Shown: positions 36,533-47,468, counted from the stretch's first letter. The stretch is 64,000 bases of DNA from Clavelina lepadiformis (GCF_947623445.1 NC_135245.1:15507501-15571500), one strand, 5' to 3'. A program made the numbers and translations. The notes: a model not told the origin generated them from the sequence alone.

Positions 36533-37869
36533 ATGTATGTGAAAGTGTTATTGTTTTTCTTCTCTGTGTTCAATGCCGCGGTGTTAGCTGACGAAGAAGT
36601 TCTCAATATGTGCTTGGATGCAAAATACCACAAATCAGAGCCTGGACCGGAGAATGGCTTGTTTGCAGAAGTAGGAACTTTTATTGATGCTTACGTAGTC
36701 TATAGAAAAGCACGAGTTTCGTGTATTGTGATAATAATTGATTAAAACAATTGGTAGAGGTAGGTTGTTAACTGGCAACTAATGATATTATGTTTTTATA
36801 GTGTTCGCCTTGGAAAGATAGATCGTGTTGCACCAATGAAACTGCTTATTGGTCTCACCAAAGTGGTCCAGGAGCTTTGTATGATTTCAATTATAACCAT
36901 TGCGGAACGTTGTCAGAAAAATGTAGAAGACATTTTAACCACAATAATTGTTTTTATGAATGTTCCCCAAACGTTGGCGCATGGATTGTGGAAGTAAGAA
37001 AATTCATACATATAGCATCATACATTTATTCATCATACATATATAGCAAACCATAGGCTAGTAAATATTTATATTTATATTTTTAGAAAATTGTTTTCAA
37101 ATGTGAAATAGAACAAATAAATAGTTATATGAATTATAACCACATAATCGCTTGCATTTGTAGGAACCCATTTCACATCGAAACGAACGTTTCAAGAATG
37201 TTCCTATTTGCGAGTCATCGTGCACTGCGTGGTACGACGACTGTCAAAATGATCTCACCTGCAAAGACAACTGGGCGGTCGGATGGGATTGGACGTCGGG
37301 TATAAAAGTTTGGCTGCCTTGATAACGGCAGAAATTGCTGATGTTATACCGTGATTAGTACATATTCATAGCCAGAGTTTTTTAAGGTTTGTCTTTGGCG
37401 ATCGGTAAGAAATTTTAAGAAACTGTTTTGTTATCTCCCAAAACATCTTAAACACTGTTTGCAACTTCGTTTGATCATTCCTTATTATCGGCAGAAACTA
37501 ACGAATGTCCCCAAGGAGCTGAATGTAAGTCTTTCACAAACTTTTTTCACAATGCCACTCATCTTTGTGAAAGCATTTTCCCAGAAGATTACCAGGTGGT
37601 TTCTGATGACAGCGAAGACCCATGCATGGTTTTGTGGTTCGACACTGACAACAATCCTAATGATGATGTAAACTTCTTTGAATGTTCCTTCGTTTGAATG
37701 ACGTAAACTTACGATTTAAAATTGTTTATGAGTTTTACCAAGAAATTTTTTTCAGGTTGCACGATATTACGCCAAGAAAATGGGGTTATGTTGCGGGGCG
37801 AGTCACAACCAATTTGTGGCAACTTTTGCATTTTTAACTTTGTTTGCGTGGATGTACAATGTCTTTTAA
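36533..37869 (+). CDS. FOLR: Folate receptor family protein, GPI-type C-terminus
   Basis: Five exons: 36533-36670, 36802-36993, 37164-37299, 37495-37667, 37756-37869. Total 753 nt, 250 residues plus stop, with consistent phases; vertebrate folate receptors are about 255. A signal peptide covers about residues 1-19, followed by the family hallmarks LNMCLDAKYHKSEPGPE, CSPWKDRSCC, YNHCG, CFYECSPNVG, CKDNWAVGWDWTSG and WFDTDNNPNDDVARYYAKKM. The last exon ends in a hydrophobic segment with no charged tail, as in GPI-anchored receptors. Known role: binding folates at the cell surface for endocytosis; related proteins bind riboflavin or act in gamete recognition (JUNO), so the ligand is inferred. 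Reading through the exon 4 donor gives an early TGA at 37695, but splicing to exon 5 restores the family C-terminus. Confidence 0.94.
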
Positions 37870-39319
37870 CGTTGCTACGAGGAGTTAACAGAAAATATGC
37901 AAGTTCTCTAATTGACATTAGCGCCAATCTTAGCAGATTATACTGGTAATTACTAATTTAAGTTCATTAAATTCTTTTCATTCCGGAAAAATCGTTTGTG
38001 AGGGTAGCAATATTTCTTGTTTTTCCACTGTTTATTACGTCACTATTGTCAGCAACATTTGCTTGATTATTATAGGAAAACTGTTTGTCTTCAATGAAAT
38101 AAAATCCAGTTAACTTTTAAGGTGTAACTTCCACTGGTTTACTGCTTTTATGGTTAAAGGAGTTTAAACTGTAAGATTTTTTGGGTTGAAATTTCAAGTA
38201 ACTTGATTTTTTATATACCTTCAACACTTGCAGAAAAGTTTTCCACAAACTTTCTTTTTTCATCAAGACATTGAATTTGTCCTCTACCAAAGTTCGCTGT
38301 AGAAAATTCAAATTAGCGTGTCTTTTAAACAACAGAAACAGAGTTTTCTGATAAGAATGGACATACAGTCACACAATTTTATGCACATGTCATTTAAAGC
38401 CGCATAATAAACAAACGATTGTGTAACTAAAATAGAGAGAGTTTTCTTAGTTTTATGTTGGCCCGATGCTACAGTTTTTAGCTCTCCAGGAAGAGGTATA
38501 CCGATACATTATACAGCCTCTTATGAAGTTTTTCTTATAAAAACGAGTGTCATTAACAAATTGGAAAAGAATTTTTACTGATCTTATATTGATTTTATTA
38601 ATATTTAGTGATTGATTAGACACCTGGAGAGACTTACATTCAACAAGAGGCAGCAGGTCAAAGCAAACATTTGAAATTGTGTAAAATGCAACAATCGGCA
38701 TTTGACAGAGAATACGAAGATATTTGTTATTAGCAAATTCCTGGTTTATGACTCACAACCGGAACAAATAAACGAGCAAAACGACAAGCGACCCGAAAGA
38801 ATTATGTTTCTTTTTGTTTTGACTCTTAATTAGATCGTTCTGCAATCTACTTCAATAAAAACTTGCCATCTGTATTCGACAACCTTCTTGAAATTAACAA
38901 CATAAGTTCGGATAATGATTTCGAACATGTTGAAGTTGATTCATCAACTACTAGCTAAAATAGTTTTCGCGAATTCTATTTGCAAATGTAATATACACAA
39001 TTGTTCCATTTTATGCTACTATTAATATAGACACTGGTTACTTTGCTGCTGTTTAGACTAGCGTGTACTGTATATAGCTACAGTACACTATACAGTACAT
39101 ATATAGCAGCGCATACAAATTCAAGGCTGGGTTATGCTTTGCAGTCTGCAATTTTGACACTCAAGTTATGCTTAATCGGCCGCGTACTGTAGTTTGGCCG
39201 TAAAGCGGGTATCTTGGGTCTACATCTTGATCTTGACGTGTTATTTCTCATTAGCTGGCACCGCTTTTTCGTTTGTTGGGAGGAACAATTCCATTCAAAA
39301 GGCGGAGGAATTTGGAATA
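37870..39319. other. Folate receptor 3' UTR and intergenic DNA
   Basis: After the polyadenylation signal no gene is certain. A - strand stretch at 38117-38332 is open and begins after a possible acceptor (TTTTCTACAG on the - strand); it is Lys-rich and matches nothing I know. A short palindromic TACTGTA-rich patch lies at 39064-39100. Confidence 0.4.
38098..38103 (+). terminator. FOLR: Candidate folate receptor polyadenylation signal
   Basis: AATAAA about 230 bp after the stop codon, followed by T/G-rich sequence. Confidence 0.5.
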
Positions 39320-39590
39320 GGTAATGTTTCCGATGGTAGCGAAAACCACTGCTTGGTTTTCTCGTCCGATACTAACAACAATCTTACAATGATGCCAAAA
39401 GTTGTGTTCCTAAATCACACAAATAGCTTTCAGCGAGCAAATGTTTGTGCACATGTTACCCGACCCTACATGCCAAGAAAATGAGGTTGTGTTGCGCGCC
39501 GGACCGCAACCAATTTGTGACAATTTTTCATTCCATGCTTTGCTTGCATAAATGTTCAATGTCTTCTAAGTAGCTACGACAAGTTAAACG
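39320..39590 (+). pseudogene. Partial folate receptor pseudogene (exon 4/5 remnants)
   Basis: Two blocks resemble the intact gene upstream. 39326-39390 parallels exon 4 (the DSEDPCMVLWFDTDNN region), and 39462-39590 parallels exon 5 and its flank (the GCCAAGAAAATG, CAACCAATTTGTG and AATGTCTTTTA blocks). Base changes and small indels shift the frame, and the exon 5 frame meets an early stop near 39482. Exons 1-3 were not found nearby, so it looks like the decayed 3' end of a tandem duplicate. Confidence 0.72.
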
Positions 39591-39964
39591 AAACAATAAC
39601 CATCAAAACATCACAAATCGCCATATTATTGATATAATTAGTAAATTAAATCACACATTAAGCTAGTAAGATTTTTCATTGTTTTAAAATTTTATACCCG
39701 TTCACACGTTTCTCATTTCATAAACATACCTAGTCTTGTTGTTGATTAACTAGAAACATGGCTGCTAACTTGGCGTTGTTACCTTTGGCCAGGTGTGACA
39801 CCTGTTACCGGATCTCACCACGGAGAAGTATACCCAGCCTGACTTGTTTTACAAAACTATAAGACTATGCTAAACATAATAGTCAGCTTTGTTTAATCAG
39901 ACAGGTACCTCTTTTTAAGCAAATATAATGTGACCAACTTCAATTCACAGAACTGTATGACAAT
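39591..39964. other. Intergenic DNA before the gypsy insertion
   Basis: No gene recognised. It ends in CAAT (39961-39964), which is repeated after the element at 45521-45524. Confidence 0.5.
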
Positions 39965-40205
39965 TGTTACGTTTTTACTGTCCTCAGTCTTAGATACACA
40001 GTAGGCACATCTTTTATTAAAAGCAGCTCAGTTAAATTGTCATTTTCAGCAGCTCATTCCAGGAGCTTAAATCAGGACTGACCCTACGAATACTTGGCTG
40101 GAATACGTCAATGAAAAGACACGTGTGCTTAATCAAACACGGAAAACGCAGTAGGCCTCAAGAGAGAACGCGGCAGGGCAGACACAACGCAAAACAAATG
40201 CAACA
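39965..40205 (-). repeat. 3' LTR of the gypsy element
   Basis: 241 bp, TGTTACG...TGCAACA in + orientation, apparently identical to 45280-45520. Because the element is on the - strand, this is its downstream LTR. Confidence 0.95.
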
Positions 40206-40221
40206 CTCTCCCCCCACCCAC
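40206..40221 (-). promoter_or_regulatory. Polypurine tract
   Basis: Directly next to the downstream LTR the - strand reads GTGGGTGGGGGGAGAG. This is the expected plus-strand primer for LTR-retrotransposon replication. Confidence 0.85.
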
Positions 40222-40488
40222 AAAATTGCAAACACTAAACAAATGCTTGCCCAGAAATACAACGCATGTCCTACAAAAACAAACGAAGTGAAAACCAGGA
40301 AGTGAACAATACAAAAATGACGTGCAAAAAAACGATCACCCAAATAGACACCCAAACAACTAATACATAAATCGCCTGTAAAATCGTAGTATAAACAAAA
40401 TAATGTAACAATATAAAAATATATAATCTCAATATAAAACACGTATAAAAGCACGAAAACAAAACACAAAAATTTACTATTCATAACT

Positions 40489-43400
40489 CTATGTAAACGT
40501 GCGTGAGTGATGAGAAAAGATGCGTCGATTATCATATTCTACCTTCGACATCTGGGAAAAACAAGGTCTCCGTTTAATGCGTTGTGGACGGGTTGGAGAA
40601 TGTAAAACATCATCGGTTACTAAACTGTTATTCTGAACTGCGTTCTGAATATTTTCCGGCACTATGTACACCCCTGGTCGCAGCTGGTTATAATTAGTAG
40701 ACGTTATTTCTGGTTCCGGGCTGCAGCATGCTCGAAAGTGATGGCTGTTGTTTGTCGGATATGTTGAGCGAGAATTTTGCCCTTCACTCTCGCTCACACC
40801 TTCTGAAACAGGATTGTCCACCGATCTGTAAAAATTGCCAAAACTTCTTTTCAGTCGATTAAAATGTACCGTACAGGTTTTACCTTCGCGATTTTCTATC
40901 ATATAGTTTACAGGAGGAATAACTTTTTTAACCACGTAAGGGCCTTTATAAGGAAAGTGAAACTTTCTTGTTTCATGTTTTTGAAGAGCCTCGTCTCGCA
41001 ACAGGACCGCATCACCCTCTTCATACCGATCGTCAGACGCCTTTTCGTCGTATCGTTTCTTCATTTGCAACCTACGTTTTCCCAACCTTGATTGAACTGT
41101 TTGGTGAACCAATTTCATTCTGTCTTGCAGATGAAGGATGTCTTCACACTTTGGGGTAAAAATTGGTGCTTTACTAATAAGATCTGCAGGCAACCTCAGA
41201 TTCCTTCCGGTGAGTAAGTAATGAGGAGAAACTCCAGTTTCCTCGTGAACACTTGCATTGTAAGTAGCGCTAACCGATGAGAGCGCATCATCCCAAGAAG
41301 TTGGGTCAACCTGAACGTAATTTTTTAAAATCGCAATTATGGTCTGATTGTTTCTTTCCACACCACCGTTTCCCATTGCGTGATACGGGCTGGTTCTTGT
41401 CTTGTTGCAGATCATTAAGCGTGAGAGCTCTTGAAAAAGAATACTTTCGAAATTCCGGCCCTGGTCGGAGTGAATTGTTTCTGGGACGCCATGTATCGTC
41501 ACCCAACGGTGGTAAAGCAAATAAGCAGTATCTTTGGCATTTTGAAATTTCATTGGCCAACACTGCATGTATTTCGTGTAGGTGTCACAAACGACAAGAA
41601 TATAACGGTTGCCGTTTCGTGTTTCGGGTAGACCGCTTAATACGTCGATTTCAACTTTCTGCATAGGTGTATTCTCTTCTGACGGAACTAATGGGGCACG
41701 AACAATTCGCCTTGGTACTTTTCTTAAATCGCACAAGCAACACTCTTTGCAGTATGTTTCAACATCTTTGTGGCAAAATGGCCAGAAAAAACGCTCCTTT
41801 AACCTGGCAAACGTCCTTTTGACGCCCATGTGTCCACCTCCGTGAATCAAATCGTGAACAGACTTCAACACATCATTCTTCATTGTTGAGGGCACCAGCA
41901 ACTGAGCATAATTTTCTTCCACAGAATTCTCGATTCTTCGATATAGCATACCATTATGTAAAAAAATCTCACCAAATATATTCCAATAGTGACGCAGGGC
42001 TTTGCTGTCATTTTTCACTTTTTTGAATGATGGTCGGCTTTCCTGGCTCATCCACTGAAACAGTCTTTTCAACACTGGATCTTTTTGCTGCGCCTTAATA
42101 GTGTTTTCGGTTGACCATCCAGATGCTTCTGAAAAATCCATCAAACACACTTGGTATTCTTTGGCGGAAATTGAACTTTCATAGCTGCTGTCAGTTTGAA
42201 ACGGAAACAAGGGGTCTAATTGCTCTGCCCTTATAGTATCATCTGAACAAGGACGACGGCTAAGCGAGTCGGCATTCGTGTGTTTTCTTCCTGCGCGGTG
42301 AATTAATTTAAAGTTAAAATTGCACAAGAAATCGAACCAGCGAGCGCATTGTCCATATGTGTCTCGTGATTCCCACAGCCAACGAAGAGATGCGTGATCT
42401 GTTCTAAGCAGGAACTCTTCGGTTAAATAGCATCGAAAAACCTTTAACGCGTGAATGACCGCTAGCAGCTCTTTCCTGGTTGTTGAGTAATTTCGCTCGG
42501 TTTTGGTGAGCGATCTACTACTGTACGAGACGGGATGTTCTTCGCCATTCACTAGTTGCGAAAGAGCGCAACCAACAGCTGTGTTACATGCGTCTGTGTC
42601 AACAATAAAAGGTTTGGATAGGTCGGGGTATCGGAGAACTGGGGATTTTGTCAGCAATTCTTTAAGCAGCCCGAACGCCTTTTTACATTCTTCTGTCCAC
42701 AAAAAAACCTTTTTAGTTGAGTGCGCTAAATTGTTCAGTGGTGATGCAATCTGAGAATAACTTGGAATAAACTTCCGATAGTAGGATGACAAGCCCAAAA
42801 ATTGGCGAACTTCTTTCAATGTTTTCGGTGTTGGCCAATTAGAAACGTCTTCTACTTTTTGTGGGTCGCACGATATCCCTTCATGTGATACAACGTGGCC
42901 AAGAAATTTTACTTTTTCCTTAAGTAAATTACATTTGGAAGGTCCGAGCTTCAGGCCAGCTTGTCGAAGTCGAGAGAAAACGTTTTCCAAACGTTCCATA
43001 TGTTCGTTGAATGTGCGACCGTACACGATAATATCGTCTAAATAAGCAATCGCACCATTCCACTCAACGCCGTTTAACACCACTCTCATCAAGTGCTGGA
43101 AGGTTGACGGCGCATTACAAAGTCCAAAAGGCATAACATTAAATTCGTAGAGTCCTTTATAACACGTAAAAGCAGTTTTTGGTTTATCGGAGGGTTTCAT
43201 TTTAATTTGCCAGTAGCCCGAACGAAGGTCTAAAGTTGAAAAGTAACGACATCCAGACAATTGGTCTAAGCTCTCATCAATTCGAGGTAATGGATAACTA
43301 GACTTTTTTGTACAGTCATTCAGCTTACGGTAATCGATGCAAAACCGCACATCACCGTCTTTTTTGCGAACTAATACAATTGGACTAGCCCAAGGTGATT

Positions 43401-45213
43401 GAGAAGGTTGAATAATTTCTTTGTCACACATATCCTCAATTAGTTCATTTACCTTTTGCTTTTGGGGTTCAGACAAGCGTCTTGGGTGCTGTCGTATAGG
43501 GAGCGAGTCTCCTGTTTCGATTGAGTGTTCGACCAGTTCTGTTTGTCCAATATCGTACGGGTGCAGCGAAAATACATCACGATAGGAAGAGATTACGGAA
43601 AACAGCTTTTGACGTTCAACTTCTGACAGTTCCAATTTGTCCAAACATAACTCATCGTGCAGTGCAGGCAACTCAACGTCGGCAAACTTATTCTCTGTAA
43701 TAGGAAGAATTGAGTAAGCGTTTGTATATTGAATATTGCCTTCACCTGCAATTGGAACAACTCTTGCCACGGAAGATCCGCTTGGAATTACTATTTCGAC
43801 GTCTGATGGATTTGCCAAGCGTAACTGGACTAAATTGGCTTGAGTAGAGGTAACATACTCTGCGACTGCAACATTCCATTTCTCTTGAACGTTGTTAAGG
43901 CGTTCGATCAAAACTTCCACATCTGGCATGTCTGGTTGGCCGTCAAATGTCCCAGGGAGTAACAGTTCGGTGAAAGGAGGAATACGTGCAAAATCTAACA
44001 ACTTAACAACATGACTATTTGCTAGGCCTGGGAATTTTAGTATGGGAATGGTGCCACCTCCCGCTTTTAAAAACATTTTTTCATAATTCACAACACACCG
44101 GTTATGTTGTAAATAATCAATTCCCAAGATACAATGATCAGCGATAGAGTCGCAGACATAAACATTGCAAAATTCTATACAACCGGCGACTGAGATTTTA
44201 ACCTTACATCTGCCCAACATATTTATAGGCTTCCCTCCAGCACCCACAAAACCAATTCCGGTAGGGCATTTTGTTAATGTTGTCTGTAGCGTATCATACA
44301 AACTCTTACTTATAACTGTAACGGTAGCCCCAGTGTCAATCAAAGCAAACACTGAACTCTCATTAATGTTTATGTTGGCATACCTATGCAAGTCCTGATC
44401 CATAGTTTGAACCTGGTAGATTTCCCGTGGTGGATTGCTGTTAGTTCCATGTACATCAAAAACACGTCGAAGGTTTCTTGCACGCTGCCTATGACAGCGT
44501 CGAGCAATGTGACCATATTCTCCACAGTTAAAACACTGAAGTCTTCTTCTCTCTTCCCGAGGTTCTCTTGTTGTCTTCATTTCGTTTCGCAGTTGGGAAA
44601 TTTCGTCCCGAAGTTTTTCGACAGTTAGTTTTAATTGGGATACGTCCTGGTGATCTCTTGTCACCGCTGCTACTTCTGACGTCATTATACGTGGTTCATG
44701 ATGCGTCCGTTCTGCGTTTTCAATAATGCTCTTTGCTGTGGCATAAAAATCCGGTTGTGCATTTTTAGAGTTGTCGCGTAAGATTTGAGAGGCTTGTTGA
44801 CGGTCTCTCAGTCCTTGAACGAGTAGGTTGTACAGCACACTGCTGCGCATTTCATGCTGTTCGTCGTTTGGATAAGCCATTTTTCCTAATTGGGCTATAG
44901 CTTCAAGAAAGCTTCTTACGGATTCGTCAAAACCTTGAGTGCGCTGAAAGAGTTGTTGCATGGCGTGCTTTTGTGAAGATAGACCTGAAGCCGTGTCTTT
45001 TGCTTGTTGAATGAGTTCGTCATAACTGAGATCGTAGAGTTCTTTACGACCATCGGTCATGGAGAATTTCATATCTTCCGGCAAGCTTTGTAGAAATGCA
45101 TGTTTCTTTGCCGCATCCGATGCTTTGACGCTGTCGCAGAAGGATTCAAATTCTTGTAGGAAAGATAAAAAACTATTGCCACGTTGGTAACGAGGCGGAG
45201 AATAAAAAAAAAT
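40489..45213 (-). CDS. Gypsy Gag-Pol polyprotein (single frame)
   Basis: Uninterrupted frame of about 1570 codons. In order: a capsid-like region, a Gag zinc knuckle (CFNCGEYGHIARRC, near 44495-44535), aspartic protease (ALIDTGAT), reverse transcriptase with FCIDYRKLND and catalytic YLDD near 43035, RNase H (VDTDACNTAVG), and integrase with an HHCC zinc finger, the DDE motif (VEIDVLS, HSDQGRNFE, GNGGVERNNQ) and a GPY-like C-terminal module (PYKGPYVVKK). No chromodomain seen. The frame follows a TGA at 45214-45216 and its first in-frame ATG is at 45072, already inside the conserved Gag-like sequence, so the true start is unclear; an ATG at 45217 lies in another frame just before a run of nine T. 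Confidence 0.93.
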   Translation of the reverse strand: MFFYSPPRYQRGNSFLSFLQEFESFCDSVKASDAAKKHAFLQSLPEDMKFSMTDGRKELYDLSYDELIQQAKDTASGLSSQKHAMQQLFQRTQGFDESVRSFLEAIAQLGKMAYPNDEQHEMRSSVLYNLLVQGLRDRQQASQILRDNSKNAQPDFYATAKSIIENAERTHHEPRIMTSEVAAVTRDHQDVSQLKLTVEKLRDEISQLRNEMKTTREPREERRRLQCFNCGEYGHIARRCHRQRARNLRRVFDVHGTNSNPPREIYQVQTMDQDLHRYANININESSVFALIDTGATVTVISKSLYDTLQTTLTKCPTGIGFVGAGGKPINMLGRCKVKISVAGCIEFCNVYVCDSIADHCILGIDYLQHNRCVVNYEKMFLKAGGGTIPILKFPGLANSHVVKLLDFARIPPFTELLLPGTFDGQPDMPDVEVLIERLNNVQEKWNVAVAEYVTSTQANLVQLRLANPSDVEIVIPSGSSVARVVPIAGEGNIQYTNAYSILPITENKFADVELPALHDELCLDKLELSEVERQKLFSVISSYRDVFSLHPYDIGQTELVEHSIETGDSLPIRQHPRRLSEPQKQKVNELIEDMCDKEIIQPSQSPWASPIVLVRKKDGDVRFCIDYRKLNDCTKKSSYPLPRIDESLDQLSGCRYFSTLDLRSGYWQIKMKPSDKPKTAFTCYKGLYEFNVMPFGLCNAPSTFQHLMRVVLNGVEWNGAIAYLDDIIVYGRTFNEHMERLENVFSRLRQAGLKLGPSKCNLLKEKVKFLGHVVSHEGISCDPQKVEDVSNWPTPKTLKEVRQFLGLSSYYRKFIPSYSQIASPLNNLAHSTKKVFLWTEECKKAFGLLKELLTKSPVLRYPDLSKPFIVDTDACNTAVGCALSQLVNGEEHPVSYSSRSLTKTERNYSTTRKELLAVIHALKVFRCYLTEEFLLRTDHASLRWLWESRDTYGQCARWFDFLCNFNFKLIHRAGRKHTNADSLSRRPCSDDTIRAEQLDPLFPFQTDSSYESSISAKEYQVCLMDFSEASGWSTENTIKAQQKDPVLKRLFQWMSQESRPSFKKVKNDSKALRHYWNIFGEIFLHNGMLYRRIENSVEENYAQLLVPSTMKNDVLKSVHDLIHGGGHMGVKRTFARLKERFFWPFCHKDVETYCKECCLCDLRKVPRRIVRAPLVPSEENTPMQKVEIDVLSGLPETRNGNRYILVVCDTYTKYMQCWPMKFQNAKDTAYLLYHRWVTIHGVPETIHSDQGRNFESILFQELSRLMICNKTRTSPYHAMGNGGVERNNQTIIAILKNYVQVDPTSWDDALSSVSATYNASVHEETGVSPHYLLTGRNLRLPADLISKAPIFTPKCEDILHLQDRMKLVHQTVQSRLGKRRLQMKKRYDEKASDDRYEEGDAVLLRDEALQKHETRKFHFPYKGPYVVKKVIPPVNYMIENREGKTCTVHFNRLKRSFGNFYRSVDNPVSEGVSESEGQNSRSTYPTNNSHHFRACCSPEPEITSTNYNQLRPGVYIVPENIQNAVQNNSLVTDDVLHSPTRPQRIKRRPCFSQMSKVEYDNRRIFSHHSRTFT

Positions 45214-45260
45214 TCATGCTTCTTCAGTAAAACTTGATAAAATCTTCTGTGTATCTAAGA

Positions 45261-45278
45261 GTCCTGCCGTGCTCGCCA
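45261..45278 (-). promoter_or_regulatory. tRNA primer-binding site
   Basis: On the - strand, one base after the upstream LTR, the sequence starts TGGCGAGCACGGCAGGAC. This is complementary to a tRNA 3' end ending in GCCA. The G before CCA would suit a serine tRNA, but the primer was not identified. Confidence 0.75.
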
Positions 45279-45279
45279 G

Positions 45280-45520
45280 TGTTACGTTTTTACTGTCCTC
45301 AGTCTTAGATACACAGTAGGCACATCTTTTATTAAAAGCAGCTCAGTTAAATTGTCATTTTCAGCAGCTCATTCCAGGAGCTTAAATCAGGACTGACCCT
45401 ACGAATACTTGGCTGGAATACGTCAATGAAAAGACACGTGTGCTTAATCAAACACGGAAAACGCAGTAGGCCTCAAGAGAGAACGCGGCAGGGCAGACAC
45501 AACGCAAAACAAATGCAACA
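45280..45520 (-). repeat. 5' LTR of the gypsy element
   Basis: 241 bp, apparently identical to the other LTR. Expected to contain the promoter and transcription start of the element. Confidence 0.95.
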
Positions 45521-46130
45521 CAATTATGAAAAGTTGCATATTATTCAGAATTAATGGAATACTTCTGCAGAAAAGACTTTATTGTGATTTGTGAATACTT
45601 ATAGTTGTGTAAACATTATATTGCAGTCAATTGAAAGTGCGGGAGACGTAGTAATCTATCCTAGGGGTAGGAAGCATGCTTCTCCGGAAAATTTTGAGTT
45701 TGCAAGGTCTAAAATAGCATAGAGTGCACAAAATTTGCTTTCCTTTCCAAAAAAAAAAACAGATTGCCTGGGGATTAATTTACCGAAATTTGTATTATTT
45801 CTTGCAAAATTGGCTAATGCGTATCGTAGAATAAACGACATTTTATGCCAGTTTATGAAGTATTGTGTTTTGTTTAATACCTTCAATTAAGCATATGATA
45901 TTCATTTGAAATATATGGCGGTTGGTCACCCTATTGTTGCATTGCGTTCTTTGCTTTTATACAGTATCATTAAATACATGAAGAGTGATTATTAGTTCTA
46001 AATTAAGCAGCTTAAAAGACATTGGCAAATCACTTAGTGCTATTAATCTACCGAACGACTTCACCAAAGTAGCCCTGAATCAATTTTAGCCATTGGCCCC
46101 GCTCGGCCATAACCCGCCCCTGGATACTAG
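45521..46130. other. DNA downstream of sulfotransferase gene A
   Basis: Part of it (from about 45735) is the counterpart of 56165-56445 downstream of gene C, so it belongs to the duplicated unit. No coding exon seen. Confidence 0.6.
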
Positions 46131-47468
46131 CTATGAAATCAAATCGAAAACGAAGTACATAACAAATGCAAAACTAATCACAAGAAGGGAAACAGTAATC
46201 ATGGTCTGAGTTTTCATTGTTTTGAAAAGTGGATCATGGTCAATAAAATCTTGCACTTCAGAGCCTCCGACGTTCTTATGTGGGAACGCATTTGTGGGGA
46301 TTTCTACTCCGAGAAAATCGCACAAAGGTTTCCAGCCTTGTTTGACATTGAACACCAGGAGTTTGTCACTTGGCACCGACTGTAATACATAAATTTATAT
46401 TTTATGACAAAAAATTACTACGGTAATGACGTTACAAACTAAGTTACTGTAATATAGTAACAGAAAGGGTTGGTATAAATCAATCGATGCAATTTGAATA
46501 ACCGTTTTAAAGATGTTACAGTATTAATTAATATACTTACAACCCGTAAACACAATCATTTTTTATAGAAATAACAGTAAAACACTTAAGAATATCCGAA
46601 GAGTTAGTACTCTATGATAAAACATTACAAACCGCAATCACGTGAGAATTATGACTTCTATATGAGATCTTGTAATTCAAGGAGTTCAATATTTTCGAGC
46701 GTCGCAAAATGCAATCCAGCCAACGCTGTTTATGTTGTGCAAACACGGCGAAATCTAAAATGTGTATTACTTTCAAGTTAAGTACATTGTAAAATATAAC
46801 ATCCACTTGGTCTATACTGCATGACACTTATGACATGCTCTATAGTATATGCATTTGAAGTAAGAACTGAACTTTTTCGTGCTGTAACTTACATCCGAAC
46901 AGTCAGGACCCTGAGGGAAAGTTCTTGTTGTATTTTTGGATCCGGTATATATCTTATGGTCAAAGTTATATTAAGATAAGTAGATAACGTTTTTATATTT
47001 ATGAAAATAAAAATGCACTTGCCAGTACAATCTGTGAATCTCCGAAAATCTCTCGCTGCTTGAGAAGTTAGCCTTAAAAACGATACAATTGATGTCTCCC
47101 ACTTGTCACTCTGTCGCAAATAACTTCGAAACCATGATTCTTCGTCGTCCCTGAGAGTCAAAATAACCTACAACCAAAAATTACAGAACAACGAACAAAG
47201 AACAAAGAACAACAGGAAATAGGTTTCAGTGAAAAGAAAAATAAAGCAAGGTACATGTACAACAGATGGTGTAGGGAATGCTAATAGCCTATATATCGCC
47301 TTGCTTTAACTTGCCTTATTTTACGACACCGAATATATATCACATTTCATTAACTTGCGATCTTCGCACATTCAAGTTAATCTAACTTATTGGCGTATTT
47401 CAAATATTTCAAAATTGCAATTTCGACTGAATCGGCTCTTTAGCTAACCAACCGTGAAAAAGGTGATT

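Larger units (their letters stand above)
39965..45520 (-). mobile_element. Complete Ty3/gypsy LTR retrotransposon
   Basis: 5556 bp on the - strand, bounded by two 241-bp LTRs with TGTT...AACA termini and a 4-bp CAAT target duplication. From its 5' end: LTR, primer-binding site, one long gag-pol frame, a short A-rich non-coding 3' region, polypurine tract and LTR. The LTR copies look identical base for base, pointing to a very recent insertion. No envelope frame is present: only about 270 bp separate the pol stop from the polypurine tract. Confidence 0.95.

Noticed and set aside
37668..37697. Folate receptor ending at the TGA at 37695
   Set aside because: Splicing at 37667 to 37756 restores the family sequence (DDVARYYAKKM) and a GPI-type tail, so the early stop is intronic.
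38117..38332. Lys-rich - strand ORF with a possible acceptor
   Set aside because: No start, no matching upstream exon and no recognised family; noted under the intergenic entry only.
41277..41666. + strand ORFs over the gypsy element
   Set aside because: Antisense shadows of the integrase and reverse transcriptase coding frame.
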